Counted from the first letter of the stretch, positions 43,328 through 52,374 are shown. The stretch: 64,000 nucleotides of DNA from Streptomyces spectabilis (GCF_008704795.1 NZ_CP023690.1:3916501-3980500), one strand, 5' to 3'. Notes: generated by a model not told the origin, from the sequence alone. Program-made: numbers and translations.

Positions 43328-43648
43328 TTAGTGACCGCTGGTCGCCTTCAGGCCCACCACCGCGACCAGCAGCAGACACACGAAGAAGATCCGGGCCGCG
43401 GTGGTCGGTTCGCCGAGGGCGACCATGCCGACCACCGCGGCGCCCGCGGCGCCGATGCCGACCCACACGCCGTAGGCCGTGCCGATGGGGAGCGTCTTGG
43501 CCGCGTACGACAGCAGGATCATGCTCGCGACGATGCCCGCGCCGGTGAACACACTCGGCCACAGACGGGTGAACCCCTCGGTGAACTTCATGCCGATCGA
43601 CCAGCCGACTTCGAGCAGACCGGCGACGATGAGCAGGACCCAGGCCAT
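43328..43648 (-). CDS. gdx: SMR-family guanidinium exporter (Gdx/SugE type)
   Basis: A 106-aa four-helix small multidrug resistance protein. The essential Glu is in LLEVGWSIGMKFTEGF (about residue 13), and LPIGTAYGVWVGIGAAGA and VGLKATSGH match the SugE/Gdx branch, which exports guanidinium in exchange for protons as a dual-topology dimer. ATG 43648 has GGAGG 7 bases upstream. A guanidine-III riboswitch aptamer immediately upstream strongly supports guanidinium as substrate. Confidence 0.92.
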   Translation of the reverse strand: MAWVLLIVAGLLEVGWSIGMKFTEGFTRLWPSVFTGAGIVASMILLSYAAKTLPIGTAYGVWVGIGAAGAAVVGMVALGEPTTAARIFFVCLLLVAVVGLKATSGH

Positions 43649-43678
43649 GACGGCACCTCCGAGAACGAGACTTCAAGG

Positions 43679-43723
43679 GGTGCGTCGTCTTTGCGGGGCC
43701 CGGTACGGCGCGTCTCGTCGGGG
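43679..43723 (-). promoter_or_regulatory. Guanidine-III riboswitch (ykkC-III type)
   Basis: Read on the minus strand, the leader contains CCCCGACGAGACGCGCC, then GTACCGGG, then AAAGACGACGCACC. From memory this order of conserved blocks (GACGAG, GCGCCGTACC, GACGACGC) matches the small guanidine-III aptamer pseudoknot. It ends about 20 bases before the GGAGG of the Gdx gene, so ligand binding would free the ribosome site and raise export when guanidinium builds up. Confidence 0.82.
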
Positions 43724-43749
43724 TCCCTCCACGGTAGCAAAGGGCAGAC

Positions 43750-43779
43750 AAAAGGGCTGGTGACACTGGTCACCAGCCC
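43750..43779 (-). terminator. Intrinsic terminator after the GroES-like gene
   Basis: On the minus strand GGGCTGGTGAC pairs perfectly with GTCACCAGCCC (43754-43764 and 43769-43779) around a 4-base loop, followed by TTTT. It follows the stop at 43792 and separates that gene from the riboswitch-controlled exporter. Confidence 0.88.
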
Positions 43780-43791
43780 TGAAAGCCCCGG

Positions 43792-44148
43792 TTACAGATA
43801 GAGCCCCGTCGAGTCCTCCGAGCCCTCGAAGCGGTCCGCGGCCACCGCGTGCAGGTCGCGCTCGCGCATCAGCACGTACGCGGTGCCCCGCACCTCGACC
43901 TCGGCCCGGTCCTCCGGGTCGTAGAGCACCCGGTCGCCCGGCTCCACCGTGCGCACGTTCTGCCCGACGGCCACCACTTCCGCCCAGGCCAGTCGGCGGC
44001 CGACGGCCGCCGTCGCGGGGATCAGGATGCCGCCGCCGGAGCGGCGCTCGCCCTCGGCGGTGTCCTGGCGCACGAGCACACGGTCGTGCAGCATCCGGAT
44101 CGGCAGCTTGTCGTCGTGGGTGCTTGATTCCTGTGTCTTGGCGCTCAC
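43792..44148 (-). CDS. GroES-like co-chaperonin
   Basis: A 118-aa protein with the Cpn10 fold: IRMLHDRVLVRQD, the mobile-loop position RRSGGGILIPATA, WAEVVAVGQNV, VEPGDRVLYDPED and TAYVLMRERDLHAVA. There is a 15-residue polar N-terminal extension compared with GroES, and no groEL is nearby, so it is probably a second, specialised Cpn10-like protein rather than the main GroES. GTG 44148 starts it. Confidence 0.85.
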   Translation of the reverse strand: MSAKTQESSTHDDKLPIRMLHDRVLVRQDTAEGERRSGGGILIPATAAVGRRLAWAEVVAVGQNVRTVEPGDRVLYDPEDRAEVEVRGTAYVLMRERDLHAVAADRFEGSEDSTGLYL

Positions 44149-44191
44149 GCCCCGAACCTACCTGCCCGCACGCGCCCTGTACGCCCCCGGG

Positions 44192-44518
44192 TCAGCCCTT
44201 GCGACGGCGGGAGCCGACGGCGACGAGCCCCACGAGACCCACGACCACCAGGGCCACCGGCAGGATCCGCTCCAGGCGCGGCTGGCCGTCCGGCGAGACG
44301 AGCTGGCCGCGCACGTCGGAGACGAAGCGGTTCGCCCCCACGTAGGCCCGGCCGAGGGTGTTGTCCACGCTCGCCGCGACCTTCGCCTTCGCGTCGCCGA
44401 CGATCGTCTTCGGGTGGACCCGCACCCCGATCTCGTCGAGGGTCTCGGCGAGCTGCTCGCGCCGGAGCTTGATGTCCGCCTCGATCTGCGCAGGGGTCCT
44501 GGCATCCGCATCCGACAC
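44192..44518 (-). CDS. DUF3618 membrane-anchored protein
   Basis: A 108-aa protein. The DUF3618 signature is at the start (TPAQIEADIKLRREQLAETLDEIGVRVHPKTIVGDAK), a single helix is near the end (RILPVALVVVGLVGLVAVGS) and it ends in a basic RRRKG tail. The function is unknown. GTG 44518 has GGAGG 7 bases upstream. It is divergent from bcp. Confidence 0.86.
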   Translation of the reverse strand: MSDADARTPAQIEADIKLRREQLAETLDEIGVRVHPKTIVGDAKAKVAASVDNTLGRAYVGANRFVSDVRGQLVSPDGQPRLERILPVALVVVGLVGLVAVGSRRRKG

Positions 44519-44661
44519 CGGGCTGCCTCCGTGGGGTGTGTACTTGTACTCGGACCTCCACAGTCTGTCAGCTTCGCCCGCTCCGCACCCCACGGCACCC
44601 CTATTACGCTCGTCTCCGTCACCACAGCTTGGTGCGTACGCGCACCGTGAGGAGCCCAAGA

Positions 44662-45129
44662 ATGAGCGAGCGACTGCAGCCCGGCGACACCGCCCCCGCC
44701 TTCTCCCTGCCCGACGCCGACGGCCGGCAGGTCTCCCTCGCGGACCACAAGGGCCGCAAGGTGATCGTGTACTTCTACCCGGCCGCCCTGACCCCCGGCT
44801 GCACCAAGCAGGCCTGCGACTTCACGGACAATCTGGACGCCCTGGCGGCCGCCGGCTACGACGTCATCGGCGTCTCCCCGGACAAGCCGGAGAAGCTCGC
44901 GAAGTTCCGCGAGAAGGAGAACCTGAAGGTCACGCTGGTCGGCGACCCCTCCAAGGAGACCCTGGAGGCGTACGGCGCCTTCGGCGAGAAGAAGCTGTAC
45001 GGCAAGACGGTGACGGGTGTGATCCGCTCGACCGTCGTCGTGGACGAGGACGGCAAGGTGGAGCACGCGTTCTACAACGTGAAGGCCACCGGGCACGTCG
45101 CCAAGATCATCCGCGACCTCGGCATCTGA
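44662..45129 (+). CDS. bcp: Thioredoxin-dependent peroxiredoxin Bcp
   Basis: A 155-aa atypical peroxiredoxin that reduces peroxides in the cytoplasm. It has DTAPAFSLPDADG, KVIVYFYPAALTPGCTKQACDF with peroxidatic Cys (about 46) and a second Cys five residues on (resolving), GVSPDKPEKLAKF and RSTVVVDEDGKV. The usual PxxxTPGCT reads PAALTPGCT, which fits. ATG 44662 has GAGGAG upstream. It is monocistronic here. Confidence 0.95.
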   Translation: MSERLQPGDTAPAFSLPDADGRQVSLADHKGRKVIVYFYPAALTPGCTKQACDFTDNLDALAAAGYDVIGVSPDKPEKLAKFREKENLKVTLVGDPSKETLEAYGAFGEKKLYGKTVTGVIRSTVVVDEDGKVEHAFYNVKATGHVAKIIRDLGI

Positions 45130-45249
45130 CGGCCGGGGCCAGGTGCCGGTGAGTGTGAGATAGCCCCCTCCGAACGGGGTCCCTCGTTTGCGATCGCGGG
45201 CTCGGAGTAGGCGTCCTGGAGGACCACCCGCTCCGAAAGGACTCCTTCC

Positions 45250-46776
45250 ATGGCGGCCACCAGGCACCCGGCCGACCCCGAGGCCGACCCCCTCGCTCCC
45301 GGCGCCGACCCGGAGGCGGTGAAGCGTCACCGCCTCCTCTTCCGTACGGTCAGACGGCGCCGGAACCCACCCCTGCGGCGCACCGACATCACCGTCACCG
45401 ACGACGCGGCGGTGCGCCGCGCGGTGAAGGCGGCGTCGCTGGGCAACGCCATGGAGTGGTTCGACTTCGGCATCTACAGCTATCTGGCCGTCACCATCGG
45501 ACATGTCTTCTTCCCGTCCGGGAACGGCACGGTCCAGCTGCTCTCGTCGTTCGCCACCTTCGCGGTCTCGTTCCTGGTGCGGCCCCTGGGCGGGATGGTG
45601 TTCGGGCCGATGGGCGACAAGGTCGGCCGCAAGAAGGTCCTCGCCCTGACGATGATCCTGATGGCGATCGGCACCTTCGCCATCGGCCTGATCCCGAGCT
45701 ACGCCGCCATCGGCTTCTGGGCCCCGGTCCTGCTGATCCTCTTCCGTCTGGTGCAGGGCTTCTCCACCGGCGGCGAGTACGGCGGCGCGTCCACGTTCAT
45801 CGCCGAGTACGCGCCGGACAAGCGGCGCGGCTACTTCGGCAGCTTCCTGGAGTTCGGCACGCTCGCCGGGTACGTGGGCGCCGCGGGCCTGGTCACGATC
45901 CTCACCACCACGCTCGACGACGGCGCCATGGAGGCGTGGGGCTGGCGCGTGCCCTTCCTGGTGGCGGGCCCGCTGGGCCTGGTCGGCCTGTATCTGCGGC
46001 TGCGCCTCGACGAGACCCCGGCGTTCCAGAAGCTCACGGACGAGAGCTACCACTCCGCGTCGGACGCCGCGTCCGCCGTCGAGACCTCCGCCAAGGGGGA
46101 TCTGGCCAAGATCTTCCGCGACCACTGGCCGACGCTGATCCTGTGCGTCGCCCTGGTCGGCGCGTACAACGTCACCGACTACATGCTCCTGTCGTACATG
46201 CCGACGTACCTCACCGACGAGCTGGGCTACGACGACACGCACGGTCTCGTGATCCTCATCGTGACGATGCTGGTGCTGATGCTGGTGATCAACCGGGTCG
46301 GTGTCCTGTCCGACCGCTTCGGCCGCAAGCCGCTGCTGATGACCGGAATGGTGGGCTTCCTGGTGCTTTCAGCCCCGGCGTTCCTGCTGATCAAGCAGGG
46401 TGCGCTGATCGCGGTCGCGGCGGGCATGCTGATGCTCGGCCTGTCCCTGGTGTGTCTGCTCGGCACCATGTCCGCGACGCTGCCGGCGCTGTTCCCGACA
46501 CCGGTGCGCTACGGCTCGCTCTCGGTGGGCTACAACCTCTCCGCCTCGCTGTTCGGCGGCACCGCGCCGCTGGTGATCACCGCCCTGATCAGCCTCACGG
46601 GCTCGGACATGATGCCCGCCTACTACTCGATGGCGGCCGCCGCCGTCGGCATCGTCGCGGTCGCCTGCATGAAGGAGACGGCGCAGCGGCCGCTCAGCGG
46701 CTCGCCGCCGTGCGTCGAGACCCAGGAGGAGGCCGCCGACCTGGTCGAAGCGCGGGCGGCGGTGCCCAAGTTCTGA
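45250..46776 (+). CDS. MFS transporter, proline/betaine (ProP-like)
   Basis: A 508-aa metabolite:H+ symporter. Around 55 hydrophilic residues precede 12 helices. The family motif near helix 1 is GNAMEWFDFGIYSYLA, loop 2-3 is FGPMGDKVGRKKVL, and GFSTGGEYGGASTFIAEYAPDKRRGYFGS follows in helices 4-5. It likely imports osmoprotectants such as proline, glycine betaine or related solutes. ATG 45250 has GAAAGGACTCCTTCC upstream. Confidence 0.9.
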   Translation: MAATRHPADPEADPLAPGADPEAVKRHRLLFRTVRRRRNPPLRRTDITVTDDAAVRRAVKAASLGNAMEWFDFGIYSYLAVTIGHVFFPSGNGTVQLLSSFATFAVSFLVRPLGGMVFGPMGDKVGRKKVLALTMILMAIGTFAIGLIPSYAAIGFWAPVLLILFRLVQGFSTGGEYGGASTFIAEYAPDKRRGYFGSFLEFGTLAGYVGAAGLVTILTTTLDDGAMEAWGWRVPFLVAGPLGLVGLYLRLRLDETPAFQKLTDESYHSASDAASAVETSAKGDLAKIFRDHWPTLILCVALVGAYNVTDYMLLSYMPTYLTDELGYDDTHGLVILIVTMLVLMLVINRVGVLSDRFGRKPLLMTGMVGFLVLSAPAFLLIKQGALIAVAAGMLMLGLSLVCLLGTMSATLPALFPTPVRYGSLSVGYNLSASLFGGTAPLVITALISLTGSDMMPAYYSMAAAAVGIVAVACMKETAQRPLSGSPPCVETQEEAADLVEARAAVPKF

Positions 46777-46823
46777 CTCCGCCCGGCGACCGCGGGCGGG
46801 CGCCCATTACGATGGGGCGGCAC

Positions 46824-46907
46824 GCGGCCGTGGTGGAATTGGCAGTCACGCTGGGTTTAGGTCCCAGTGGGGTAACACCCGTGAGGGTTCGAGTCCCTCC
46901 GGCCGCA
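46824..46907 (+). tRNA. tRNA-Leu (anticodon UAG)
   Basis: An 84-nt class II tRNA. The acceptor GCGGCCG pairs with CGGCCGC with A as discriminator; the anticodon stem CTGGG/CCCAG encloses TTTAGGT, giving anticodon TAG. It has a long variable arm (TGGGGTAACACCCGTG), and GAGGG-TTCGAGT-CCCTC is the T arm. CCA is not encoded. It reads CUN leucine codons, mainly CUA. Confidence 0.95.
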
Positions 46908-46947
46908 CTCACGCGAAGGGCCGACGGGCCCATCGGACGCAGACGTA

Positions 46948-46986
46948 CGAAAGGGCGCCCCCGCCGCACGCGGGGGCGCCCTTTCG
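46948..46986. terminator. Perfect bidirectional terminator hairpin
   Basis: A 17-bp stem without mismatch (46948-46964 with 46970-46986) around a 5-base loop, with AAA/TTT near its ends. It separates the tRNA gene from the convergent rdgB gene and can stop transcription from either side. Confidence 0.85.
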
Positions 46987-47003
46987 CCGTCTGTGCGCGC
47001 CGG

Positions 47004-47606
47004 TCAGCCGAGCAGTTCCCGCACCACCGGCACGAGGGCGCGGAACGCCTCGCCGCGGTGGCTGATCGCGTTCTTCTCGTCGGGCGTCAGCTCGGCGCAG
47101 GTCCGGGTGTCGCCCTCGGGCTGGAGGACCGGGTCGTAGCCGAAGCCGTTGGTGCCCGCGGGGGCGTGGCGCAGGGTGCCGCGCAGCCGGCCCTCGACGA
47201 CCCGCTCGGTGCCGTCGGGCAGGGCGAGCGCCGCGGCGCAGGCGAAGTGCGCGCCGCGGTGGGCCTCGTCGATGTCGCCGAGCTGGGCGAGCAGCAGGTC
47301 CAGATTGGCCCGGTCGTCGCCGTGGCGTCCGGCCCAGCGCGCGGAGAAGATGCCGGGCGCCCCGCCGAGCACGTCGACGCAGAGCCCGGAGTCGTCGGCG
47401 ACCGCGGGCAGACCGGTGGCCTGCGCCAGGGCGTGCGCCTTGAGCAGGGCGTTCTCGGCGAAGGTGACCCCGGTCTCCTTGACGTCGGGGATCTCGGGGT
47501 AGGCGTCCGCGCCGACGAGTTCGTGGTCGAGGCCCGCGGCGGCGAGGATCGCCCGCAGCTCGGTGACCTTGTGGGCGTTGCGGGTGGCGAGGATGAGACG
47601 GGTCAT
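47004..47606 (-). CDS. rdgB: RdgB/HAM1 non-canonical purine NTP pyrophosphatase
   Basis: A 200-aa enzyme that hydrolyses XTP, dITP and ITP to monophosphates, keeping deaminated purines out of nucleic acids. Motifs: LILATRNAHKVTELRAIL, TFAENALLKAHALAQATGLPAVADDSGLCVDVLGGAPGIFSARWAG, TNGFGYDPVL and KNAISHRGEAF. ATG 47606 is chosen because the family start MTRLILATRN is there. It usually follows rph in actinomycetes; here a small lipoprotein gene lies between. Confidence 0.95.
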   Translation of the reverse strand: MTRLILATRNAHKVTELRAILAAAGLDHELVGADAYPEIPDVKETGVTFAENALLKAHALAQATGLPAVADDSGLCVDVLGGAPGIFSARWAGRHGDDRANLDLLLAQLGDIDEAHRGAHFACAAALALPDGTERVVEGRLRGTLRHAPAGTNGFGYDPVLQPEGDTRTCAELTPDEKNAISHRGEAFRALVPVVRELLG

Positions 47607-47675
47607 GGGACCAGTATCCGTCCCGTCGCCGGGACCCGGTCGCACGGCCGGCGGGTGCCCCGCCGCCCCGCCGCG

Positions 47676-48074
47676 TCAGCTCGTGCAGGCCTTGGTGACC
47701 TTGCCCGCGGCGTTCGCCATCGGGCGGAGGTCCGGCGTCTTGTCGCCGTTGTCGACGGCCTTCTCGACGTTGTCGACGGCCTTCTGCATCTCGTCGACGG
47801 CTTCGCTGATGTCCTCGTCGTCCTCGTGGTCCCTGCGGATGTCGTCGAGGTCGCCCCTGATCTTGTCGAAGCGCTTCTCGGACTTCCGGTCCGGGTAGAG
47901 GACCGCGTCCTGGGCCGCCTGCCGCAGGGCATCGGCGCCGTCCGAGACGGCGTCGGCTGCCTTGACGCAGTCGACGGCGTCCTTCGGGTCGCAGGCGACC
48001 AGGCCGAGCGTCGCGGGGACGGCGATGAGAGCGGTGGTTATGGCGACGGTGACACGGCGGTGGCGCACGGCCAT
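47676..48074 (-). CDS. Predicted small lipoprotein, unknown
   Basis: A 132-aa protein with a signal peptide (AVRHRRVTVAITTALIAVPATLG) ending in a lipobox LVAC. The mature part is acidic and helical, with heptad-like repeats (DEMQKAVDNVEKAVDNG). It is probably a surface lipoprotein; the function is unknown. ATG 48074 has GGGAGGGAA upstream. It lies between rph and rdgB on the same strand. Confidence 0.7.
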   Translation of the reverse strand: MAVRHRRVTVAITTALIAVPATLGLVACDPKDAVDCVKAADAVSDGADALRQAAQDAVLYPDRKSEKRFDKIRGDLDDIRRDHEDDEDISEAVDEMQKAVDNVEKAVDNGDKTPDLRPMANAAGKVTKACTS

Positions 48075-48198
48075 GGATGGTTCCCTCCCGTTATGCGGTG
48101 TGCGAGCGCGCGGTCGTACCCGCACGCTCCACCTCATAGAACGCCCGTGGTCGGCGGGACGGTTGCTCGCCGGGAGACGAACCCCTTTACATCGACGG

Positions 48199-48930
<732 letters not shown>

Positions 48931-49013
48931 GCGGTGAGCCTATCCGGCGCCGGGGCCCCCGTTCATCGGCCTGCGGCCTCGTCGAAACGGCGGTCGGCGG
49001 CGCCCCGCGACAG

Positions 49014-49055
49014 CGTGAAGGCCCCGTTCCGGTCAGGGGGAACGGGGCCTTCACG
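49014..49055 (-). terminator. Terminator after nagF
   Basis: A perfect 17-bp stem (49014-49030 with 49039-49055) around an 8-base loop, 20 bases after the nagF stop on the minus strand. The arms contain GAAGGCCCCGTTCC, similar in style to the terminators after nagE1 and nagE2. Confidence 0.82.
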
Positions 49056-49074
49056 GGACCGGCAGGGCCCGGTC

Positions 49075-49308
49075 TCACATCATGTCTTCGATCTCCGCCG
49101 CGATCGGGTCCGCGTCCGTGCCGATGACGACCTGGATCGCCGTGCCCATCTTCACGACGCCGTGCGCGCCCGCGGCCTTCAGGGCCGCCTCGTCGACCAG
49201 GCCCGGGTCGTTGACCTCCGTGCGGAGACGGGTGATGCAGCCCTCGACCTCTTCGATGTTGTCGATGCCGCCGAGCCCGGCAACGATCTTCTCAGCCTTG
49301 CTGGCCAT
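49075..49308 (-). CDS. nagF: N-acetylglucosamine PTS EIIB component
   Basis: A 77-aa stand-alone IIB domain. The phosphorylated Cys24 is in EVEGCITRLRTEV, with VKMGTAIQVVIGTDADPIAAEI following. It receives phosphate from IIA-Crr and passes it to sugar entering through the IIC permeases encoded divergently. In Streptomyces the same set is nagF, nagE1, nagE2 (also called ptsB, ptsC1, ptsC2). ATG 49308 starts it; 222 bp separate it from nagE1. Confidence 0.92.
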   Translation of the reverse strand: MASKAEKIVAGLGGIDNIEEVEGCITRLRTEVNDPGLVDEAALKAAGAHGVVKMGTAIQVVIGTDADPIAAEIEDMM

Positions 49309-49471
49309 TGCTTACTCCCTGCTGTGAAAGGACGCGGCCACGACACCGTAGGTCCGCTTTGTCACGGTAACGCACGGTTGGCCCATCTTCGCGGGCGGTC
49401 ACGGCAGCCGCACCCCATCATGACGATCAAGGTGTCGTCCCTGACCAGGGGGCCGCCGCACACTCGCCCGC

Positions 49472-49489
49472 AACTGGTCTACACCAGTT
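49472..49489 (+). promoter_or_regulatory. DasR operator (dre) upstream of nagE1
   Basis: AACTGGTCTACACCAGTT is a near-perfect palindrome and matches the known dre consensus (ACTGGTCTAGACCAGT form). It lies 42 bp before the nagE1 ATG, where DasR would repress until glucosamine phosphates relieve it. Confidence 0.88.
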
Positions 49490-49530
49490 TTCAACGACCG
49501 CCAAACTGGCCGGTTCCAGGAGGAACGCCG

Positions 49531-50844
49531 ATGAGTTCGGACGCCGCCGCGGTGCCGCAGAAGAAGTGGTGGAACGGCCTCTTCCAAGGCCTGCAGAAAA
49601 TGGGCCGCAGCCTCCAGCTGCCCATCGCCGTGCTGCCCGCCGCCGGCATCCTGAACCGGCTCGGCCAACCGGACGTCTTCGGCGACGACGGCCTGGGCTG
49701 GACGAACGTGGCCAAGGTCTTCGCGGCCGCGGGCGGCGCCCTGCTCGACTCCTCGCTCGGCCTGCCGCTCCTGTTCTGCATCGGCGTGGCGATCGGCATG
49801 GCGAAGAAGGCGGACGGCTCCACCGCGCTCGCCGCCGTCGCGGGCTTCCTCGTCTACTACGCGGTGCTCCGCGCCTTCCCCGAGGACTGCGCCGCCGGGG
49901 CCGACTTCGCGGGCGCCGGGATGTGGAGCGGGGTGTGCGTGGCCGAGGACGGCACCTCGGCGCAGGCCGCGTACCAGAACCCAGGGGTCTTCGGCGGCAT
50001 CGTGATGGGCCTGCTGTCGGCCTGGTTCTGGCAGCGCTACCACCGGGTGCGCCTGGTGGACTGGCTCGGCTTCTTCAACGGCCGCCGCCTGGTGCCGATC
50101 ATCATGGCCTTCATCGGCCTGGTCTTCGCGGGCCTGTGCGTCTGGGTCTGGCCGCCCATCGGCGACGGGCTCACCAGCTTCTCCAAGTGGCTGGTGGACC
50201 TCGGCTGGCTGGGCTCGGGCATCTTCGGCGTGGCCAACCGCGCGCTGCTCACGATCGGCCTGCACCAGTTCCTGAACACGTTCGTCTGGTTCCAGTTCGG
50301 CGACTTCACCAAGCCCGACGGCACCGTGGTGCACGGCGACATCAACCGCTTCCTCGCCGGGGACCCGACGGCGGGCCAGTTCACCTCGGGCTTCTTCCCG
50401 ATCATGATGTTCGCGCTGCCCGCCGCCGCGCTCGCCATCACGCACGCGGCCCGCCCCGAGCGCCGCAAGGTCGTCGGCGGCATGATGCTCTCGGTCGGCC
50501 TGACCTCCTTCGTCACCGGCATCACCGAGCCGATCGAGTACTCCTTCCTCTTCATCGCCCCGGTCCTGTACGCGATCCACGCGGTGCTCACCGGCGTCTC
50601 GATGGCGGTGACGTGGGCGCTCGGTGTGAAGGACGGCTTCAGCTTCTCGGCGGGCCTCATCGACTACGTCATCAACTGGAGCCTGGCCACCAAGCCCTGG
50701 CTGATCATCCCGATCGGTCTGGTCTTCGCGGTCGTCTACTACGCTTTGTTCCGCTTCGTCATCCACAAGTTCGACCTGCCCACCCCGGGCCGCGAACCGG
50801 AAGAAGAGGCAAAGGCGTTGGACGCAGAACAGACCAAGGCGTAG
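49531..50844 (+). CDS. nagE1: N-acetylglucosamine PTS EIIC permease
   Basis: A 437-aa polytopic IIC of the glucose/GlcNAc PTS family. It has LQKMGRSLQLPIAVLPAAGILNRLGQPD, KADGSTALAAVAGFLVYY, LGFFNGRRLVPIIMAF, GLHQFLNTFVWFQFG, TAGQFTSGFFPIMMFALPAAALAI and SFVTGITEPIEYSFLF, the last with the conserved GITEPIE. It lacks IIB and IIA domains, which are encoded separately. ATG 49531 has AGGAGG upstream. It is 68% or so like nagE2 by eye, so the two arose by duplication. Confidence 0.93.
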   Translation: MSSDAAAVPQKKWWNGLFQGLQKMGRSLQLPIAVLPAAGILNRLGQPDVFGDDGLGWTNVAKVFAAAGGALLDSSLGLPLLFCIGVAIGMAKKADGSTALAAVAGFLVYYAVLRAFPEDCAAGADFAGAGMWSGVCVAEDGTSAQAAYQNPGVFGGIVMGLLSAWFWQRYHRVRLVDWLGFFNGRRLVPIIMAFIGLVFAGLCVWVWPPIGDGLTSFSKWLVDLGWLGSGIFGVANRALLTIGLHQFLNTFVWFQFGDFTKPDGTVVHGDINRFLAGDPTAGQFTSGFFPIMMFALPAAALAITHAARPERRKVVGGMMLSVGLTSFVTGITEPIEYSFLFIAPVLYAIHAVLTGVSMAVTWALGVKDGFSFSAGLIDYVINWSLATKPWLIIPIGLVFAVVYYALFRFVIHKFDLPTPGREPEEEAKALDAEQTKA

Positions 50845-50875
50845 GACTCAAGCGGAACCCCGCTCAGAGCCTCCT

Positions 50876-50911
50876 GAAAGGCCCTCGGACCCTCTGGTCC
50901 CGGGGCCTTTC
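50876..50911 (+). terminator. Terminator after nagE1
   Basis: GAAAGGCCC (50876-50884) pairs with GGGCCTTTC (50903-50911), with inner GGACC/GGTCC pairing and a CTCT loop. It lies 31 bp after the stop and makes nagE1 and nagE2 separate transcripts. Confidence 0.82.
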
Positions 50912-50982
50912 GCCATGCTTGTGACGGTATGGCCCAGCCCACAGGAATCGCGGGTTCCTTATGCCGCCTTGACCGTGTTACA

Positions 50983-51015
50983 ACAGGTCTACACCACTGA
51001 GTGGTGTAGACCACC
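50983..51015 (+). promoter_or_regulatory. Two adjacent DasR operators (dre) upstream of nagE2
   Basis: ACAGGTCTACACCACT (50983-50998) and AGTGGTGTAGACCACC (51000-51015) are two dre-like sites, 17 bp centre to centre, and together form a larger inverted repeat. A TTGACC at 50969-50974 may be the -35, putting the sites across the promoter, where two DasR dimers would block it tightly. Confidence 0.85.
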
Positions 51016-51073
51016 TGGATGCTGTCGCACCCCCCGAACTGTCCCCTGACAGCACCCGTACATGGAGGAAGTC

Positions 51074-52324
51074 ATGAGTACGGCCACCGCCAAGGCGGCG
51101 CCCGCGAAGAAGCGGAGCGCCGGCCTTCTGCAGGGTCTGCAGAAGGTCGGCCGCAGCCTGCAGCTGCCCATCGCCGTGCTGCCCGCCGCGGGCATCCTGC
51201 TGCGCCTCGGCCAGCCGGACGTGTTCGGCGCGGACGGCCTGGGCTGGGGCAAGGTCGCCACGGTGTTCGCCAACGCCGGTGACGCCGTGTTCGCGAACAT
51301 GCCGATGCTGTTCTGCATCGGTGTCGCGATCGGCTTCGCGAAGAAGGCGGACGGCTCCACAGCCCTCGCCGCGCTCGTCGGCTTCCTGGTCTACACGAAC
51401 GTCCTGAAGGCGTTCCCGGTAACCGAACTGAAGATCACCAAGGGGGCCGACGTCGCCGCGACGTACAACGACCCCAAGGTCTTCGGCGGCATCATCATGG
51501 GTCTGATCTCGGCCGTGGTGTGGCAGAAGTTCCACCGCACCAAGCTGGTGGACTGGCTCGGCTTCTTCAACGGCCGCCGTCTGGTGCCGATCATCATGGC
51601 CTTCATCGGCACCGCCCTGGGCGTCTTCTTCGGCCTGTGCTGGGGCCCGGTCGGCGACGCGATCACCAACTTCGGCGAGTGGATGACCGGCCTCGGCTCC
51701 ATCGGCGCCGGCGTCTTCGGCGTGGTCAACCGCGGGCTGCTCCCGGTCGGCATGCACCAGTTCGTGAACACCGTCGCCTGGCAGGAGATCGGCTCCTTCA
51801 CCGACTCCGCGGGCGCCGTCTGGCACGGCGACATCCAGCGCTTCATGCACGGCGACCCGACCGCGGGTCAGTTCATGTCCGGCTTCTTCCCGATCATGAT
51901 GTTCGCGCTGCCCGCCGTCGCGCTCGCCATCACGCACACCGCACGCCCCGAGCGCCGCAAGGTCGTCGGCGGCATGATGATGTCCCTCGCGCTCACCTCG
52001 TTCGTCACCGGCATCACCGAGCCGATCGAGTTCGCGTTCATGTTCATCGCCCCGGCCCTGTACGTGATCCACGCGGTCCTCACCGCCGTCGCCATGACGG
52101 TCACCTGGGCGCTCGGCGTGCACCACGGCTTCACCTTCTCCGCCGGTGCCATCGACTACGTCCTGAACTGGAAGTTCGCCGACAAGCCCTGGATGATCAT
52201 CCCGATCGGCCTCGTCTTCGCGGCCGTCTACTACGTGGTCTTCCGCTTCGCGATCGTCAAGTTCAACATCCCCACCCCGGGCCGTGAGCCCGAGGAGGAG
52301 ATCGAGGACCTGACGAAGGCGTAG
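51074..52324 (+). CDS. nagE2: N-acetylglucosamine PTS EIIC permease
   Basis: A 416-aa IIC permease closely related to nagE1. It has LQKVGRSLQLPIAVLPAAGILLRLGQPDVFG, KADGSTALAALVGFLVYTNV, LGFFNGRRLVPIIMAF, QFVNTVAWQEIG and SFVTGITEPIEFAFMF. In S. coelicolor the equivalent gene is the main GlcNAc carrier. ATG 51074 (MSTATAK) has GGAGG 5 bases upstream; the ATG at 51062 would add four residues inside that ribosome site. A strong terminator follows. Confidence 0.93.
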   Translation: MSTATAKAAPAKKRSAGLLQGLQKVGRSLQLPIAVLPAAGILLRLGQPDVFGADGLGWGKVATVFANAGDAVFANMPMLFCIGVAIGFAKKADGSTALAALVGFLVYTNVLKAFPVTELKITKGADVAATYNDPKVFGGIIMGLISAVVWQKFHRTKLVDWLGFFNGRRLVPIIMAFIGTALGVFFGLCWGPVGDAITNFGEWMTGLGSIGAGVFGVVNRGLLPVGMHQFVNTVAWQEIGSFTDSAGAVWHGDIQRFMHGDPTAGQFMSGFFPIMMFALPAVALAITHTARPERRKVVGGMMMSLALTSFVTGITEPIEFAFMFIAPALYVIHAVLTAVAMTVTWALGVHHGFTFSAGAIDYVLNWKFADKPWMIIPIGLVFAAVYYVVFRFAIVKFNIPTPGREPEEEIEDLTKA

Positions 52325-52338
52325 CCTCTCGGACCGCT

Positions 52339-52374
52339 CGAAGGCCCCGGAACCGCTTGGTTCTGGGGCCTTCG
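52339..52374 (+). terminator. Terminator after nagE2
   Basis: CGAAGGCCCCGGAACC (52339-52354) pairs with GGTTCTGGGGCCTTCG (52359-52374) with one G-U pair and a GCTT loop, 15 bp after the stop. Confidence 0.85.

Noticed and set aside
43679..43723. Guanidine-I or guanidine-II (mini-ykkC) riboswitch
   Set aside because: Neither the long guanidine-I aptamer nor two small ACGR-loop hairpins are present; the order of blocks fits type III.
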